A DNA stretch of 45,378 bases from 67-14 sp035502775 (lineage in GTDB: Bacteria; Actinomycetota; Thermoleophilia; Solirubrobacterales; 70-9): assembly GCA_035502775.1 (NCBI GenBank), contig DATJUB010000054.1, positions 1 to 45,378 of the forward strand. The letters are read 5' to 3'. Each line of letters starts with the position of its first letter. Positions within the stretch are counted from its first letter, which is position 1. Below are positions 25,442 to 33,219 of this stretch, one piece after another. A program made the position numbers and the translations under genes. The notes beneath the pieces are model-generated. The model saw only the letters and a program-made list of their open reading frames with translations. It ran no database searches and was not told the DNA's origin.

Positions 25442-26577
25442 GACTCCCGGTCCTCGGCCGAGCGGCGCTTGTCGCCCGGCCGGCGCACCCGGAACAGCTT
25501 CACGGGCCGATCGAGGCCCTTGAACTTGTGCTCGCCCGCGCGTGAGTATCTGAACGCGTCCCCGGCGGCCTCGACCGCGGCGGCTTCGGCCAAGACGCTG
25601 TCCGGCCGCGCCGCCTCGGTGATCCGGCTCGCCAGATTGACCGGATGGCCGAACCAGTCGCCGACCTGAGGCACGGCCCAGCCGCGGGCCACGCCGACCC
25701 GCAGCGCCGGAAGCTCCTCGCCGGCGTCGCGGCCGACCTCGATGAAGCGCAGCGCCGCGTCGAGCAGGGCCTCGCCGTTCTCGGAGACCATCATCGCCGC
25801 GTCGCCGATCAGCTTGACCAGGCGCACATCCGGGTTGGTCACGTCGATCGCGACCGACTCGAGCAGCTTCGCCACCGTTCCGAGCCGTTCCAGGTCGGAG
25901 CGTTCACCGAGCCTGGTGAAGCCGACGAGGTCGGCGAAGCAGACCGAGACCTCGACCGCCTTTCCGTGTCCGATCCAGCCCGGTTCGGCGGCAGCGACGA
26001 TGTCGCCGCGGATCTGCTCGATGAAGTGGGAGCGGAGCGCATAGGTGACCGCCTGCTCGCCCAGCGGCAGGAGATTGGCGGCACCGTCGCGCAGCGACAT
26101 CGCCGCCTCGAACTCGTTGGCCCCGGGATCGATCAGGTCCTGGGCGAGAAGGTCGCGATGGGCCTGGGCGATGCGGGCCGCGCTGCTTCCCACCTGCCTG
26201 GTCACCGCGAGCAGGTTGTCGGTGGGCACACCGGCGTCAAGGAAGTACTTGAAACGGCGGGCGGCGTGAACGTCCTCGATGCCGAAAATGGCCCGATCCG
26301 GATCCGGCTTGGGAAAGCCGAGAGCGACGATGAAACGGCGGAAGTCCTCGACCTCTATCCCGGTCGTGTCGGCGATCTCCCTGGGCGAGAAACGCTTCTG
26401 GTTGCGTCCGAGGGTGATGTCGGCCGGCAGCAGGGCGAGCCGGCCCGTCTCGATCTCGCGGCGCATCGTCTCCAGGTCGGCTCCGTCCTTCCAGAGCCTC
26501 TCCAGCAGCATCAGCCGGGGACCGCGCTGCTCCTCGTCGAGCCCGTCGGTCAGTCCCTCGGCTTCGAAGTCGGGCAT
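25438..26577 (-). CDS. Class III adenylate cyclase with N-terminal regulatory domain (Rv1264-like)
   Basis: 379 residues from ATG at 26577, one base after the upstream stop (TGAGATG); ATG at 26586 is an alternative. The N-terminal part (about 10-195) looks like the autoinhibitory, pH-responsive domain of Rv1264-type cyclases. The catalytic domain is complete: metal-binding Asp216 in VCFADLVGFTRLGE and Asp260-equivalent in KLIGDAAMM, adenine-specifying Lys255 and Asp307 (VGDWFGHPVN), and transition-state Asn314 and Arg318 (NLASRIT). It should make cAMP as a homodimer. It is the last gene of the parA-ftsZ-ggt operon, an unexpected place for a signalling enzyme. Confidence 0.9.
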   Translation of the reverse strand: MPDFEAEGLTDGLDEEQRGPRLMLLERLWKDGADLETMRREIETGRLALLPADITLGRNQKRFSPREIADTTGIEVEDFRRFIVALGFPKPDPDRAIFGIEDVHAARRFKYFLDAGVPTDNLLAVTRQVGSSAARIAQAHRDLLAQDLIDPGANEFEAAMSLRDGAANLLPLGEQAVTYALRSHFIEQIRGDIVAAAEPGWIGHGKAVEVSVCFADLVGFTRLGERSDLERLGTVAKLLESVAIDVTNPDVRLVKLIGDAAMMVSENGEALLDAALRFIEVGRDAGEELPALRVGVARGWAVPQVGDWFGHPVNLASRITEAARPDSVLAEAAAVEAAGDAFRYSRAGEHKFKGLDRPVKLFRVRRPGDKRRSAEDRES

Positions 26578-26578
26578 C

Positions 26579-28075
26579 TCACGCATACGCCACCGCCCCG
26601 CCCCGCCGCGGGTCTCCGCCGCCGCCGAGCTCACCGGTGCGGGGATCCCGGGTCACGATCTGGACCCCGCCGAAGAAGAGGTTCTTCTCGGTCCAGCGAA
26701 AGACCTCGCGGCCCCGCCGTTCCAGGGCTCTGAGTGCCCGCTCGTCCACCCCGGGCTCGGCCTGGAGCACCCCCGCCTCGAGGTGCACACGGGCCGCGTC
26801 CACGGCCTCCTGCGGCTCCATGCCACCGTCCAGGAGATTGATCGTGGTCTGAAGGACCGCGGACCGGATCCGGTTCGAACCGGCGCTGCCGAGGCCAGCG
26901 ATCACCTCCCCGTCGCGCCTGACCACGGTGGGAGACATCATCGAGCTGACCCGGGAGCCGGGAATGGACTTGTGGAAACCGAGGGGATTGAGATCTTCTT
27001 CGCCGAGCATGTTGTTGAGATGAATACCGGTTCCCGGCACGACCAGGCCGGACCCGGTTCCGTTCGAGCAGGTAACCGAGGCGCAGAGCCCATGTTCGTC
27101 CATCGCGGCGAGATGCGTGGTCGAGCCGAGACGGTCGATCGAATCGCCGGAGAGGAACTCTTCGGCGAATCCGGGCCGCTCGAGCCGCTCGGCGAATCCG
27201 GACCGGCGGGCGGCGTTGGCCACCTCCATCGCCCGCTCGATTTCGAGCGTGCCACAGCCACCGGCCCGCCGCAGCAGTGAGAGGCAGAGGGCGATCAGGA
27301 TGCCGCCGGCCGATGGCGGCGGATTGGTGAAGATCTCGTAGCCCTCGAAGTCCGCGGCCACGGGGACCCGGGGAATCGCCTCGTAGGCGGCCATGTCGGC
27401 GGCCGAGAGCACCCCGCCCAGGCCGGCGACGTACTCCTCGATCGCCGCGGCCACCTCACCGCCGTAGAACGCCGCGGATCCCTCTGCCGCGTAGCGCTCG
27501 AGTGCGATGGCCAGGTCGGGAAACCGGAAGAGCTCTCCCTCCCGGACGATCCGTCCCTCGGGCGCGTAGATCTCACGGGCCTCCGGGGTCGAGGTGTAGA
27601 TCGGTTCGAGAATGCGAAGCACATACGCCTGCTCGCGGTTGAGCGGCGCGCCTTCCCGGGCCAGCCTCACCCCCGGCCCGATCAGGTCTCCGATCTCCAT
27701 GGAGCCGAACCGCGCGAGCGCCATCGAAAGTCCCGCCGCGACCCCGGGCACCCCACAGGAGGCCGCTCCGGCATTGAAGATCTGGGTTGTGTTCGCGTCG
27801 AAATGCACCGGCACCGGGATCAGCTCCCCGCGGCGTTCCAGCCCGCCGTGTCCCGGAGCCGCGACGAAGAAATCGAGCAGCACCGGCTCCGAATCAGGGG
27901 CGCTGACTATCATGAATCCACCGGCGCCCAGCCCGGTCAGGGCGCTCTCCACCGAGAACGAGGCCATCACCGCGGCCACCGCCGCGTCGACCGCGTTGCC
28001 GCCCTCCCTCAGGATCGAGGCGCCCGCCTCAGCGGTGAGCGCGTGCCCCGCGGCAACGACACCGCGGGGCGCCAC
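26579..28075 (-). CDS. Gamma-glutamyltransferase family protein
   Basis: 498 residues from GTG at 28075, three bases after the ftsZ stop. The Ntn-hydrolase fold opens with GVVAAGHALTAEAGASILRE and GGNAVDAAVAA; GVPGVAAGLSMAL and the self-cleavage site GSTTHLAAMDEHG follow. Thr319 would be the new N-terminal nucleophile of the small subunit after autoprocessing. GSAGSNRIRSAVLQ is the conserved C-terminal block. There is no signal peptide, unlike periplasmic or secreted homologues, so the protein is probably cytosolic. The substrate may be glutathione-like, poly-glutamate or an acyl amide; the family is mixed. It has no obvious link to cell division although it is tightly coupled to ftsZ. Confidence 0.9.
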   Translation of the reverse strand: MAPRGVVAAGHALTAEAGASILREGGNAVDAAVAAVMASFSVESALTGLGAGGFMIVSAPDSEPVLLDFFVAAPGHGGLERRGELIPVPVHFDANTTQIFNAGAASCGVPGVAAGLSMALARFGSMEIGDLIGPGVRLAREGAPLNREQAYVLRILEPIYTSTPEAREIYAPEGRIVREGELFRFPDLAIALERYAAEGSAAFYGGEVAAAIEEYVAGLGGVLSAADMAAYEAIPRVPVAADFEGYEIFTNPPPSAGGILIALCLSLLRRAGGCGTLEIERAMEVANAARRSGFAERLERPGFAEEFLSGDSIDRLGSTTHLAAMDEHGLCASVTCSNGTGSGLVVPGTGIHLNNMLGEEDLNPLGFHKSIPGSRVSSMMSPTVVRRDGEVIAGLGSAGSNRIRSAVLQTTINLLDGGMEPQEAVDAARVHLEAGVLQAEPGVDERALRALERRGREVFRWTEKNLFFGGVQIVTRDPRTGELGGGGDPRRGGAVAYA

Positions 28076-28078
28076 TAC

Positions 28079-29683
28079 CTAAGAGAGAAACTCGGGAATG
28101 TCGCTTCCGCCGACCGCGGGCAGGGAGTCTCCGCGCCGCCCCGTGGAGCGATCACGGGTGGACCGGCCGGACTGCTCGGCCTGCCGCTGCTCGCTCGAAC
28201 GGCGCTTCGGTGCGGCCTTGCCGTCGAACCGGGTCGCGACCACGGTGATCCAGATCTGGTCGTCCAGCTCCTCGTCGACGTTCGCGCCGAAGATGATGTT
28301 GGCGTCCGGATGGGCCGCTTCGCCGACCAGGCGCGCCGCCTCGGAGACCTCGATCAGCGAGAGGTCGCTGCCACCTGTGACCGAGAGGAGGATCGAACGG
28401 GCGCCGTCCATCGGGGTCTCGAGAAGCGGCGACGAGATCGCCTTCTCGGCCGCGATCATCGCCCGGTCAGGACCGGTGCCCATGCCGATGCCGAGCAGCG
28501 CCCGGCCGGCGTCGGACATGATCGAACGCACGTCGGCGAAGTCGAGGTTGATCACCGAGGGCAGGGTCACCAGATCGGAGATTCCCTGCACACCCTGGCG
28601 CAGCACGTCGTCGGCGACCTGGAACGCGTCGACCATCGGGGTCGATTGATCGAGCACCTCGAGCAAACGGTCGTTCGGGATCACGATCAGCGTGTCGACC
28701 TCACCGGCGAGAGCCTCGATGCCCTGCTCGGCCTGCTTGGCCCGGCGGCTGCCCTCGAAAGTGAATGGCTTGGTGACGATGCCGACCGTGAGCGCCCCGA
28801 GGTCCCGCGCCAGGCGCGCGATGACGGGAGCGGCTCCGGTTCCCGTACCGCCACCGGCTCCGGCGGCGATGAAAACCATGTCCGAACCCTTGAGCAGGCG
28901 CTTGATGCGGTCCTGCTCGTCGAAGGCGGCACGGAATCCGAGCGAGGGATCCGCTCCGGCGCCGAGTCCACGGGTCTCCTCCCCGCCGATGTGGACGGTC
29001 AGATCGGATACGCAGAGCTGGAGCGACTGAAGGTCGGTGTTGACCGCCATGAACTCGACCCCGGGAATCTGGGCCTCGATCATGCGGTTGATCGCGTTGA
29101 CACCGCCGCCACCGACTCCGACCACGCGAATGACCGGCGAGTGCGGCACGCCGGCGCCGGGCACCGAGGAGGGCTCCTGGCGGCCGTAGCGGGGACCGTC
29201 GTCGCGAGGGTTGGGCGGCGACTCCGAGAAGATCCGCTTCAGGCGGTCCTGGGCGTCGGGAACACCGCTCATGTCGGCACCGGGATTCGGCGCCGAGAGA
29301 GGATTGTGCTCGGGTTCAGGCTGGGCCTGGGGCTCGCGCGGCCGGGAAGCGGCAGCCGGTCGCGGCTCGCCCTCTTCGCGGTCGAGCGGATCGCGGCGGC
29401 CGAAACGGCCGGCCGCGCTGGGGTCCGGAGCGTGAGACGGCTCCTGCTGCTGCGGCTCACTCGAACCTCTTTCGCCTTCATCGTCATAAAACTGGGTGCT
29501 GGTCTCTTCGGCTTCGGCGGCGGTCTCGAGGGGATCGCCCTGAGGACCACCGGCGACCTCGTCGGCCTCTTGGCGGCGAGGCTCGAACTCCGGCGGCTCG
29601 GCGTTCGGATCTTCGTCAGCTGTCGAGCGAAACAGGTCCGCCAGGGGACCTTCGCGCATACTCGCTCGTTTACGACGAGCCAT
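28079..29683 (-). CDS. ftsZ: FtsZ-type tubulin homologue with long N-terminal extension
   Basis: 534 residues. The GTPase core starts at residue 184 (VIRVVGVGGGGVNAINRM) and includes the tubulin signature GAGGGTGTGAAPVIA (275-288), the NTD of MAVNTDLQ and the T7 loop NLDFADVRSIMSDAGRAL. GTPase and C-terminal domains look intact, and the very end SDIPEFLS resembles the FtsA/SepF-binding tail. FtsZ forms the division ring. Usual FtsZ proteins have only 10-30 residues before the core; this one has about 183, rich in Glu, Pro, Arg and Gln and so probably disordered, with a short hydrophobic motif GPLADLFRS near the start. AAGGAGGT sits 8 bases before the ATG, and the start overlaps the parA stop by 14 bp. 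No other dcw genes are nearby. Confidence 0.93.
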   Translation of the reverse strand: MARRKRASMREGPLADLFRSTADEDPNAEPPEFEPRRQEADEVAGGPQGDPLETAAEAEETSTQFYDDEGERGSSEPQQQEPSHAPDPSAAGRFGRRDPLDREEGEPRPAAASRPREPQAQPEPEHNPLSAPNPGADMSGVPDAQDRLKRIFSESPPNPRDDGPRYGRQEPSSVPGAGVPHSPVIRVVGVGGGGVNAINRMIEAQIPGVEFMAVNTDLQSLQLCVSDLTVHIGGEETRGLGAGADPSLGFRAAFDEQDRIKRLLKGSDMVFIAAGAGGGTGTGAAPVIARLARDLGALTVGIVTKPFTFEGSRRAKQAEQGIEALAGEVDTLIVIPNDRLLEVLDQSTPMVDAFQVADDVLRQGVQGISDLVTLPSVINLDFADVRSIMSDAGRALLGIGMGTGPDRAMIAAEKAISSPLLETPMDGARSILLSVTGGSDLSLIEVSEAARLVGEAAHPDANIIFGANVDEELDDQIWITVVATRFDGKAAPKRRSSEQRQAEQSGRSTRDRSTGRRGDSLPAVGGSDIPEFLS

Positions 29684-30812
29684 CTCTCAAGACCTCCTTG
29701 GCCAAATTTCGGTAGTACGAAGCCGCACGGCTGTCCGGATCGTACTTGAGGACACTAGCGCCTCGTACCGGCGCTTCCGCGAATTTTACGGCTTTGCGGA
29801 TCCGAGACTTGAAGACGAGGTCTCCGAAGTTCTCTTCCAGTATCGAAACGGCCTCGCGCGCATGGAGGGTCCGGGAGTCGAACATGGTCGGCAGGATGCC
29901 CTCGATCTGAACGTTCGGATTGAGGTTCTCCTGAATCATCTTGAGAGTCGATTGAAGCTGGACCAGCCCGCGCATCGAGAGGTACTCGCACTGGACCGGG
30001 ATGATCACCTTGCTCGAGGCGGTGAGCGCGTTGATGGTCAGCAGGCCGAGACTCGGCGGCGTATCGATGCAGATGTAGTCGTACTCGCCGTGAACCTCGC
30101 GCAGGGCCTTCTCGAGCGAGCGCTCACGGCCGATCTTCGTGCTCATCGCGATCTCGGCGCCGGCCAGATCGAGCGACGCGACCGCGATGTCGATCTCACG
30201 GTGGGCGATGATCTCGGAGATCGGCAGGTCGTCGACCAGCACGTTGTACATGCTGAGCTCGACCTTGTCCGGGTCGATGCCCTGGCTCATCGTCAGGTTG
30301 CCCTGCGGATCGAGATCGATGCAGAGCACGCGGTTGCCCAGCTCGGAGAGCGCGACCGCGAGGTTCAGGGTCGAGGTCGTCTTCGCCACCCCGCCCTTCT
30401 GGTTGGCGAAGCTGATCACCTCGGCCCGGTCGGTCGGAACCTCGGGCACGGCGGGCTTGATGTGGTCGCTCAGATCACGCTTGGTCGGGGCGAGCAGGTC
30501 GGAGGCCTTCATCCGGATCTCGGTCTGCTCGGCCGCGGCCTCCTCCTCCACCCGGGCCAGCTCTTCCTCCACCGGTGCCGCCGGAGCCTTGACTCCCGCG
30601 TCCGCCTCCGGTTCCGGCTGGGCCGTGGCCACGGGTTCGGCCGGTGCCGGAGCCGACGAAGCGACCGCATCGGCCACCGGTGCGTCAGCCACGGGCGGAG
30701 CTTCGAAGCCGGATTCGCGTTCGACCGGCTCGACCGTCTCCGTCTTGGAGGTGGAATCTTCTCGGGCGTGGTTCTTGCGGCTCAGGATTCGCATTTGGGC
30801 CGTTATTCGCAT
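29670..30812 (-). CDS. parA: ParA/Soj-family ATPase with long N-terminal extension
   Basis: 380 residues if started at ATG 30812 (ATG 30794 is close by). The deviant Walker A is QKGGVAKTTSTLN (138-150), with LCIDLDPQGNLTMSQGI and YICIDTPPSLGLLTINAL as switch and Walker B segments and MRGLVQLQSTL further on. ParA ATPases form ATP-dependent dimers on DNA and position chromosomes, plasmids or division proteins. Residues 1-130 are an Ala/Pro/Glu-rich, probably disordered extension; GC-rich third codon positions there support it being coded. A shorter form from ATG 30512 (MKASDLLAP) would have usual length. No parB or parS sequence is seen; the neighbour is ftsZ, which suggests a division-placing role like MinD or MipZ. 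Confidence 0.9.
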   Translation of the reverse strand: MRITAQMRILSRKNHAREDSTSKTETVEPVERESGFEAPPVADAPVADAVASSAPAPAEPVATAQPEPEADAGVKAPAAPVEEELARVEEEAAAEQTEIRMKASDLLAPTKRDLSDHIKPAVPEVPTDRAEVISFANQKGGVAKTTSTLNLAVALSELGNRVLCIDLDPQGNLTMSQGIDPDKVELSMYNVLVDDLPISEIIAHREIDIAVASLDLAGAEIAMSTKIGRERSLEKALREVHGEYDYICIDTPPSLGLLTINALTASSKVIIPVQCEYLSMRGLVQLQSTLKMIQENLNPNVQIEGILPTMFDSRTLHAREAVSILEENFGDLVFKSRIRKAVKFAEAPVRGASVLKYDPDSRAASYYRNLAKEVLRDGSS

Positions 30813-30840
30813 AGACAGGACGTTTTCCTGCCTCAGGCGT

Positions 30841-31794
30841 TTGCCGGTCCGCGAAATCGGGTTCAATGGACTGATCCTCGAGTTCCTGGAAAAGCGGATC
30901 CTCTTCGTAACCGGCAAGGGCGGCGTGGGCAAATCGACCGTCGCGATCGCGCTCGGGATCCGGGCGGCGCTCGAAGGCAAGCGCGTGATCGTGGTCGAGG
31001 TCGCCTCGACCGAGAACGCCTCCCGGGTCTTCCGCCAGGCCGAGGTCGGTTTCAAGGAGGTCGAGATGGCGAACGACCTCTGGGCGATCTCGATCGATCC
31101 CGAGGACTCGATGAAGGAGTACGTCCTGCTCCAGCTGAAGGTCAAGGCGATGCGCGACCTGCTGTTCCGCAGCCGCATGTTCACCTATCTAGCGGCGGCA
31201 ACCCCCGGCCTGAACGAGCTGGTGACGATCGGCAAGATCTGGGAGCTCGCCCTGCCGGAGCGCAAGCTGAAGCACGGCCGCCGATACGACCTGGTGATCG
31301 TCGACGCGCCGGCCACCGGGCATGGCATCAGTTTCCTCCAGAGCCCGCGGACCTTCGCCAACATCGCCCGGGTCGGCCCGATCCACAGCCAGGCGAGCCA
31401 GCTCCAGGCGATGATCAACGACCACCGGCAGACCGGAAGCGTGATCGTCACCCTGCCCGAGGAGATGCCGGTCAACGAGACCGCGAACCTGGAGGCGGAG
31501 CTGACCGGCGACGTCGACGTCGCCGTGGACCGGATCATCATGAACGCGCTCTATCCCGACCGGTACTCGGCCAAGGACCTGAAGGCGATCAAGCGGCTGA
31601 AGAAGAGCGACGATCCCGAGATCCGGGCCGCGGGACGCGCCGCGATCTCGCAGGCCACCCGCACCGAGTCCCAGCGCGAGCAGCTGGAGCGGCTGAAGAG
31701 CCTCGTGTCCGCACCTGTATCGACCCTTCCGTTCATCTTCACCCCCGAGATCGATCTGAGTGCGGCCCGCAGGCTGGCCGAGGAGATTTCCTGA
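30841..31794 (+). CDS. ArsA/Get3-like ATPase, first of a pair (Rv3679-like)
   Basis: About 317 residues. The start is uncertain; TTG at 30841 is the last upstream candidate before the conserved ILFVTGKGGVGKSTVAIALG. The P-loop is GKGGVGKST, Walker B-like YDLVIVDAPATGHGISFL, and LPEEMPVNETANLE is typical of this branch. In mycobacteria the matching pair Rv3679-Rv3680 forms a heteromeric Get3-like complex in stress tolerance. No arsenite efflux genes are near, so an arsenic role is unlikely. It overlaps the next gene by one base (TGATG) and diverges from parA with only 28 bp between proposed starts, so one start may be misplaced or the message leaderless. Confidence 0.85.
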   Translation: MPVREIGFNGLILEFLEKRILFVTGKGGVGKSTVAIALGIRAALEGKRVIVVEVASTENASRVFRQAEVGFKEVEMANDLWAISIDPEDSMKEYVLLQLKVKAMRDLLFRSRMFTYLAAATPGLNELVTIGKIWELALPERKLKHGRRYDLVIVDAPATGHGISFLQSPRTFANIARVGPIHSQASQLQAMINDHRQTGSVIVTLPEEMPVNETANLEAELTGDVDVAVDRIIMNALYPDRYSAKDLKAIKRLKKSDDPEIRAAGRAAISQATRTESQREQLERLKSLVSAPVSTLPFIFTPEIDLSAARRLAEEIS

Positions 31795-32948
31795 TGCCGT
31801 CGATCGGCGACATCCTCGAGGGCAACCGGATCTGCATCTGCGCCGGATCCGGCGGGGTCGGCAAGACGACGACCTCGGCCGCGATCGCGCTCGGCATGGC
31901 CGCCCGCGGCCACAAGGTCTGTGTGCTGACCATCGATCCGGCGAAAAGGCTCGCCGATTCGCTCGGCCTCGAAGAACTCGGCAACGAGGCGAGCCGGGTC
32001 GATCCGGCCCTGTTCGCCGAGCAGGGGATCGAGGTCGAAAGCGGCGGCGAGCTATGGGCGATGATGCTGGACGCGAAAGAGACCTTCGACGCGCTGGTCG
32101 CCCGTCACGCCGAGGATGCGGCGGCCCGCGACCGGGTCCTGAACAACCGCATCTACCAGCAGATCTCCGGGGCGCTCGCCGGTTCTCAGGAGTACATGGC
32201 GATGGAGAAGCTCTTCGAGCTGCACAGCGAGGGCCGCTTCGACCTGCTCGTGCTCGACACCCCGCCCAGCCGCAACGCGCTCGACTTCCTCGACGCGCCG
32301 ACCCGGCTGACGCAGTTCATCGAGGGCAAGTCGCTGCAGATCTTCATCAAGCCGACCGGGTTCGCGGCCAAGGTCGCGGGCCGTGGCGCCGGGGTGGTGA
32401 TCTCGGTCCTGAAGAGGATCGTCGGATTCGACCTGCTGGCCGACCTGTCCGAGTTCTTCACCGCCTTCAGCGGCATGATCGACGGCTTCCAGGACCGCGC
32501 ACACCGCGTCAGCGACCTCCTGAGCGACGATCAGACCTGTTTCGTGATCGTGACCGGGTCGCAGGGCGACTCGGTCGAGGAGGCCGTCTTCTTCCACTCC
32601 AAGCTGATCGAGAACGGCATGCACTTCGGCGGGGCGATCGTCAACCGGGTGCGCTACCGGCTCACGACCAAGATCCCCAAGGTGAAGGCATTGACCAAGA
32701 GCTTGGAGTCGGAGCTCGAAGACGCCGATCTGGCGCACGAGGTCGCCAAGAACTTCTGCGAGTACGACGTGCTCGCCCTGCGCGACGAACGCAGCATCAA
32801 GGCCCTCCGGGAGAGCCTTGGGGACGAACCGGTGATCCGTGTCCCCTACCTCGACACCGACGTCCACGACATCGCCGGCCTGAATCAGATCAACGAGTAC
32901 CTGTTCGCGGACGAAGCCTCACGAATCGACCTCGCCACCGGCAGCTGA
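31794..32948 (+). CDS. ArsA/Get3-like ATPase, second of a pair (Rv3680-like)
   Basis: 384 residues. Walker A is GSGGVGKTT (18-26), switch I VLTIDPAKRLADSLGL, and Walker B-like FDLLVLDTPPSRNALDFLDA. FFTAFSGMIDGFQDRAHRV lies in the helical region that in Get3 proteins shapes the substrate groove, and FVIVTGSQGDSVEEAVFFH follows. Only one nucleotide domain per chain is present, so two chains must pair, most likely with the product of the preceding gene. The role is probably ATP-driven handling of a client protein or metabolite at the membrane. The transcript ends in tandem palindromic repeats. Confidence 0.9.
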   Translation: MPSIGDILEGNRICICAGSGGVGKTTTSAAIALGMAARGHKVCVLTIDPAKRLADSLGLEELGNEASRVDPALFAEQGIEVESGGELWAMMLDAKETFDALVARHAEDAAARDRVLNNRIYQQISGALAGSQEYMAMEKLFELHSEGRFDLLVLDTPPSRNALDFLDAPTRLTQFIEGKSLQIFIKPTGFAAKVAGRGAGVVISVLKRIVGFDLLADLSEFFTAFSGMIDGFQDRAHRVSDLLSDDQTCFVIVTGSQGDSVEEAVFFHSKLIENGMHFGGAIVNRVRYRLTTKIPKVKALTKSLESELEDADLAHEVAKNFCEYDVLALRDERSIKALRESLGDEPVIRVPYLDTDVHDIAGLNQINEYLFADEASRIDLATGS

Positions 32949-32953
32949 GAAAG

Positions 32954-33181
32954 AACTAGGAATCAAGATCGCTTCGCTTCGCTGCGCGATCATGATTTCG
33001 AAGTACCCGCCGCGTGAGTGGGCAAATAGAACAAGGAATCAAAATCACTTCGCTTCGCTGCGCGATCTTGATTTCGAAGCACCCGCCGCGTGAGTGGGCA
33101 AAAAGAACAAGGAATCAAAATCACTTCGCTGCGCTGCGCGATCTTGATTTCGAAGTACCCGCTGCGCGGGTGGGCAAAAGT
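32954..33181. repeat. Interspersed palindromic repeat family A, three tandem 76-bp copies
   Basis: Units are 32954-33029, 33030-33105 and 33106-33181. Each has hairpin 1 (GAATCAAGATCGC with GCGATCnTGATTTC) and hairpin 2 (ACCCGCCGCGTGAGTGGG; in the last unit CCCGCTGCGCGGG with restored pairing). They lie between convergent genes and resemble REP/BIME elements. A fourth copy is at 18619-18686. Confidence 0.9.
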
Positions 33182-33219
33182 GTTGCCCATGTGGGTGCAT
33201 CGACCCGCCTAGCTGGCTC

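Noticed and set aside
26872..26890. GGTTCGAACC, resembling a tRNA T-arm
   Set aside because: It is inside the gamma-glutamyltransferase reading frame and no acceptor or anticodon stems fit around it. No tRNA was found anywhere in the window.
30813..31184. Extension of ParA by another 124 residues to ATG 31184
   Set aside because: This part is antisense to the first ArsA-like ATPase and its Ser/Arg/Ile-rich sequence does not look coded.
30841..32948. Arsenite-transport ATPase operon
   Set aside because: The ATPases are ArsA-like in fold, but there is no arsB, arsD or arsR gene nearby and the pair matches the Rv3679-Rv3680 type instead.
32954..33181. Three regularly spaced repeats that could be taken for a CRISPR array
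   Set aside because: Units are directly adjacent 76-bp copies with internal hairpins and no unique spacers, and there are no cas genes. They are REP-like repeats.
32990..33190. 66-residue minus-strand frame with internally repeated peptide
   Set aside because: It only translates the tandem palindromic repeats; the repeated peptide follows from the DNA repeat.
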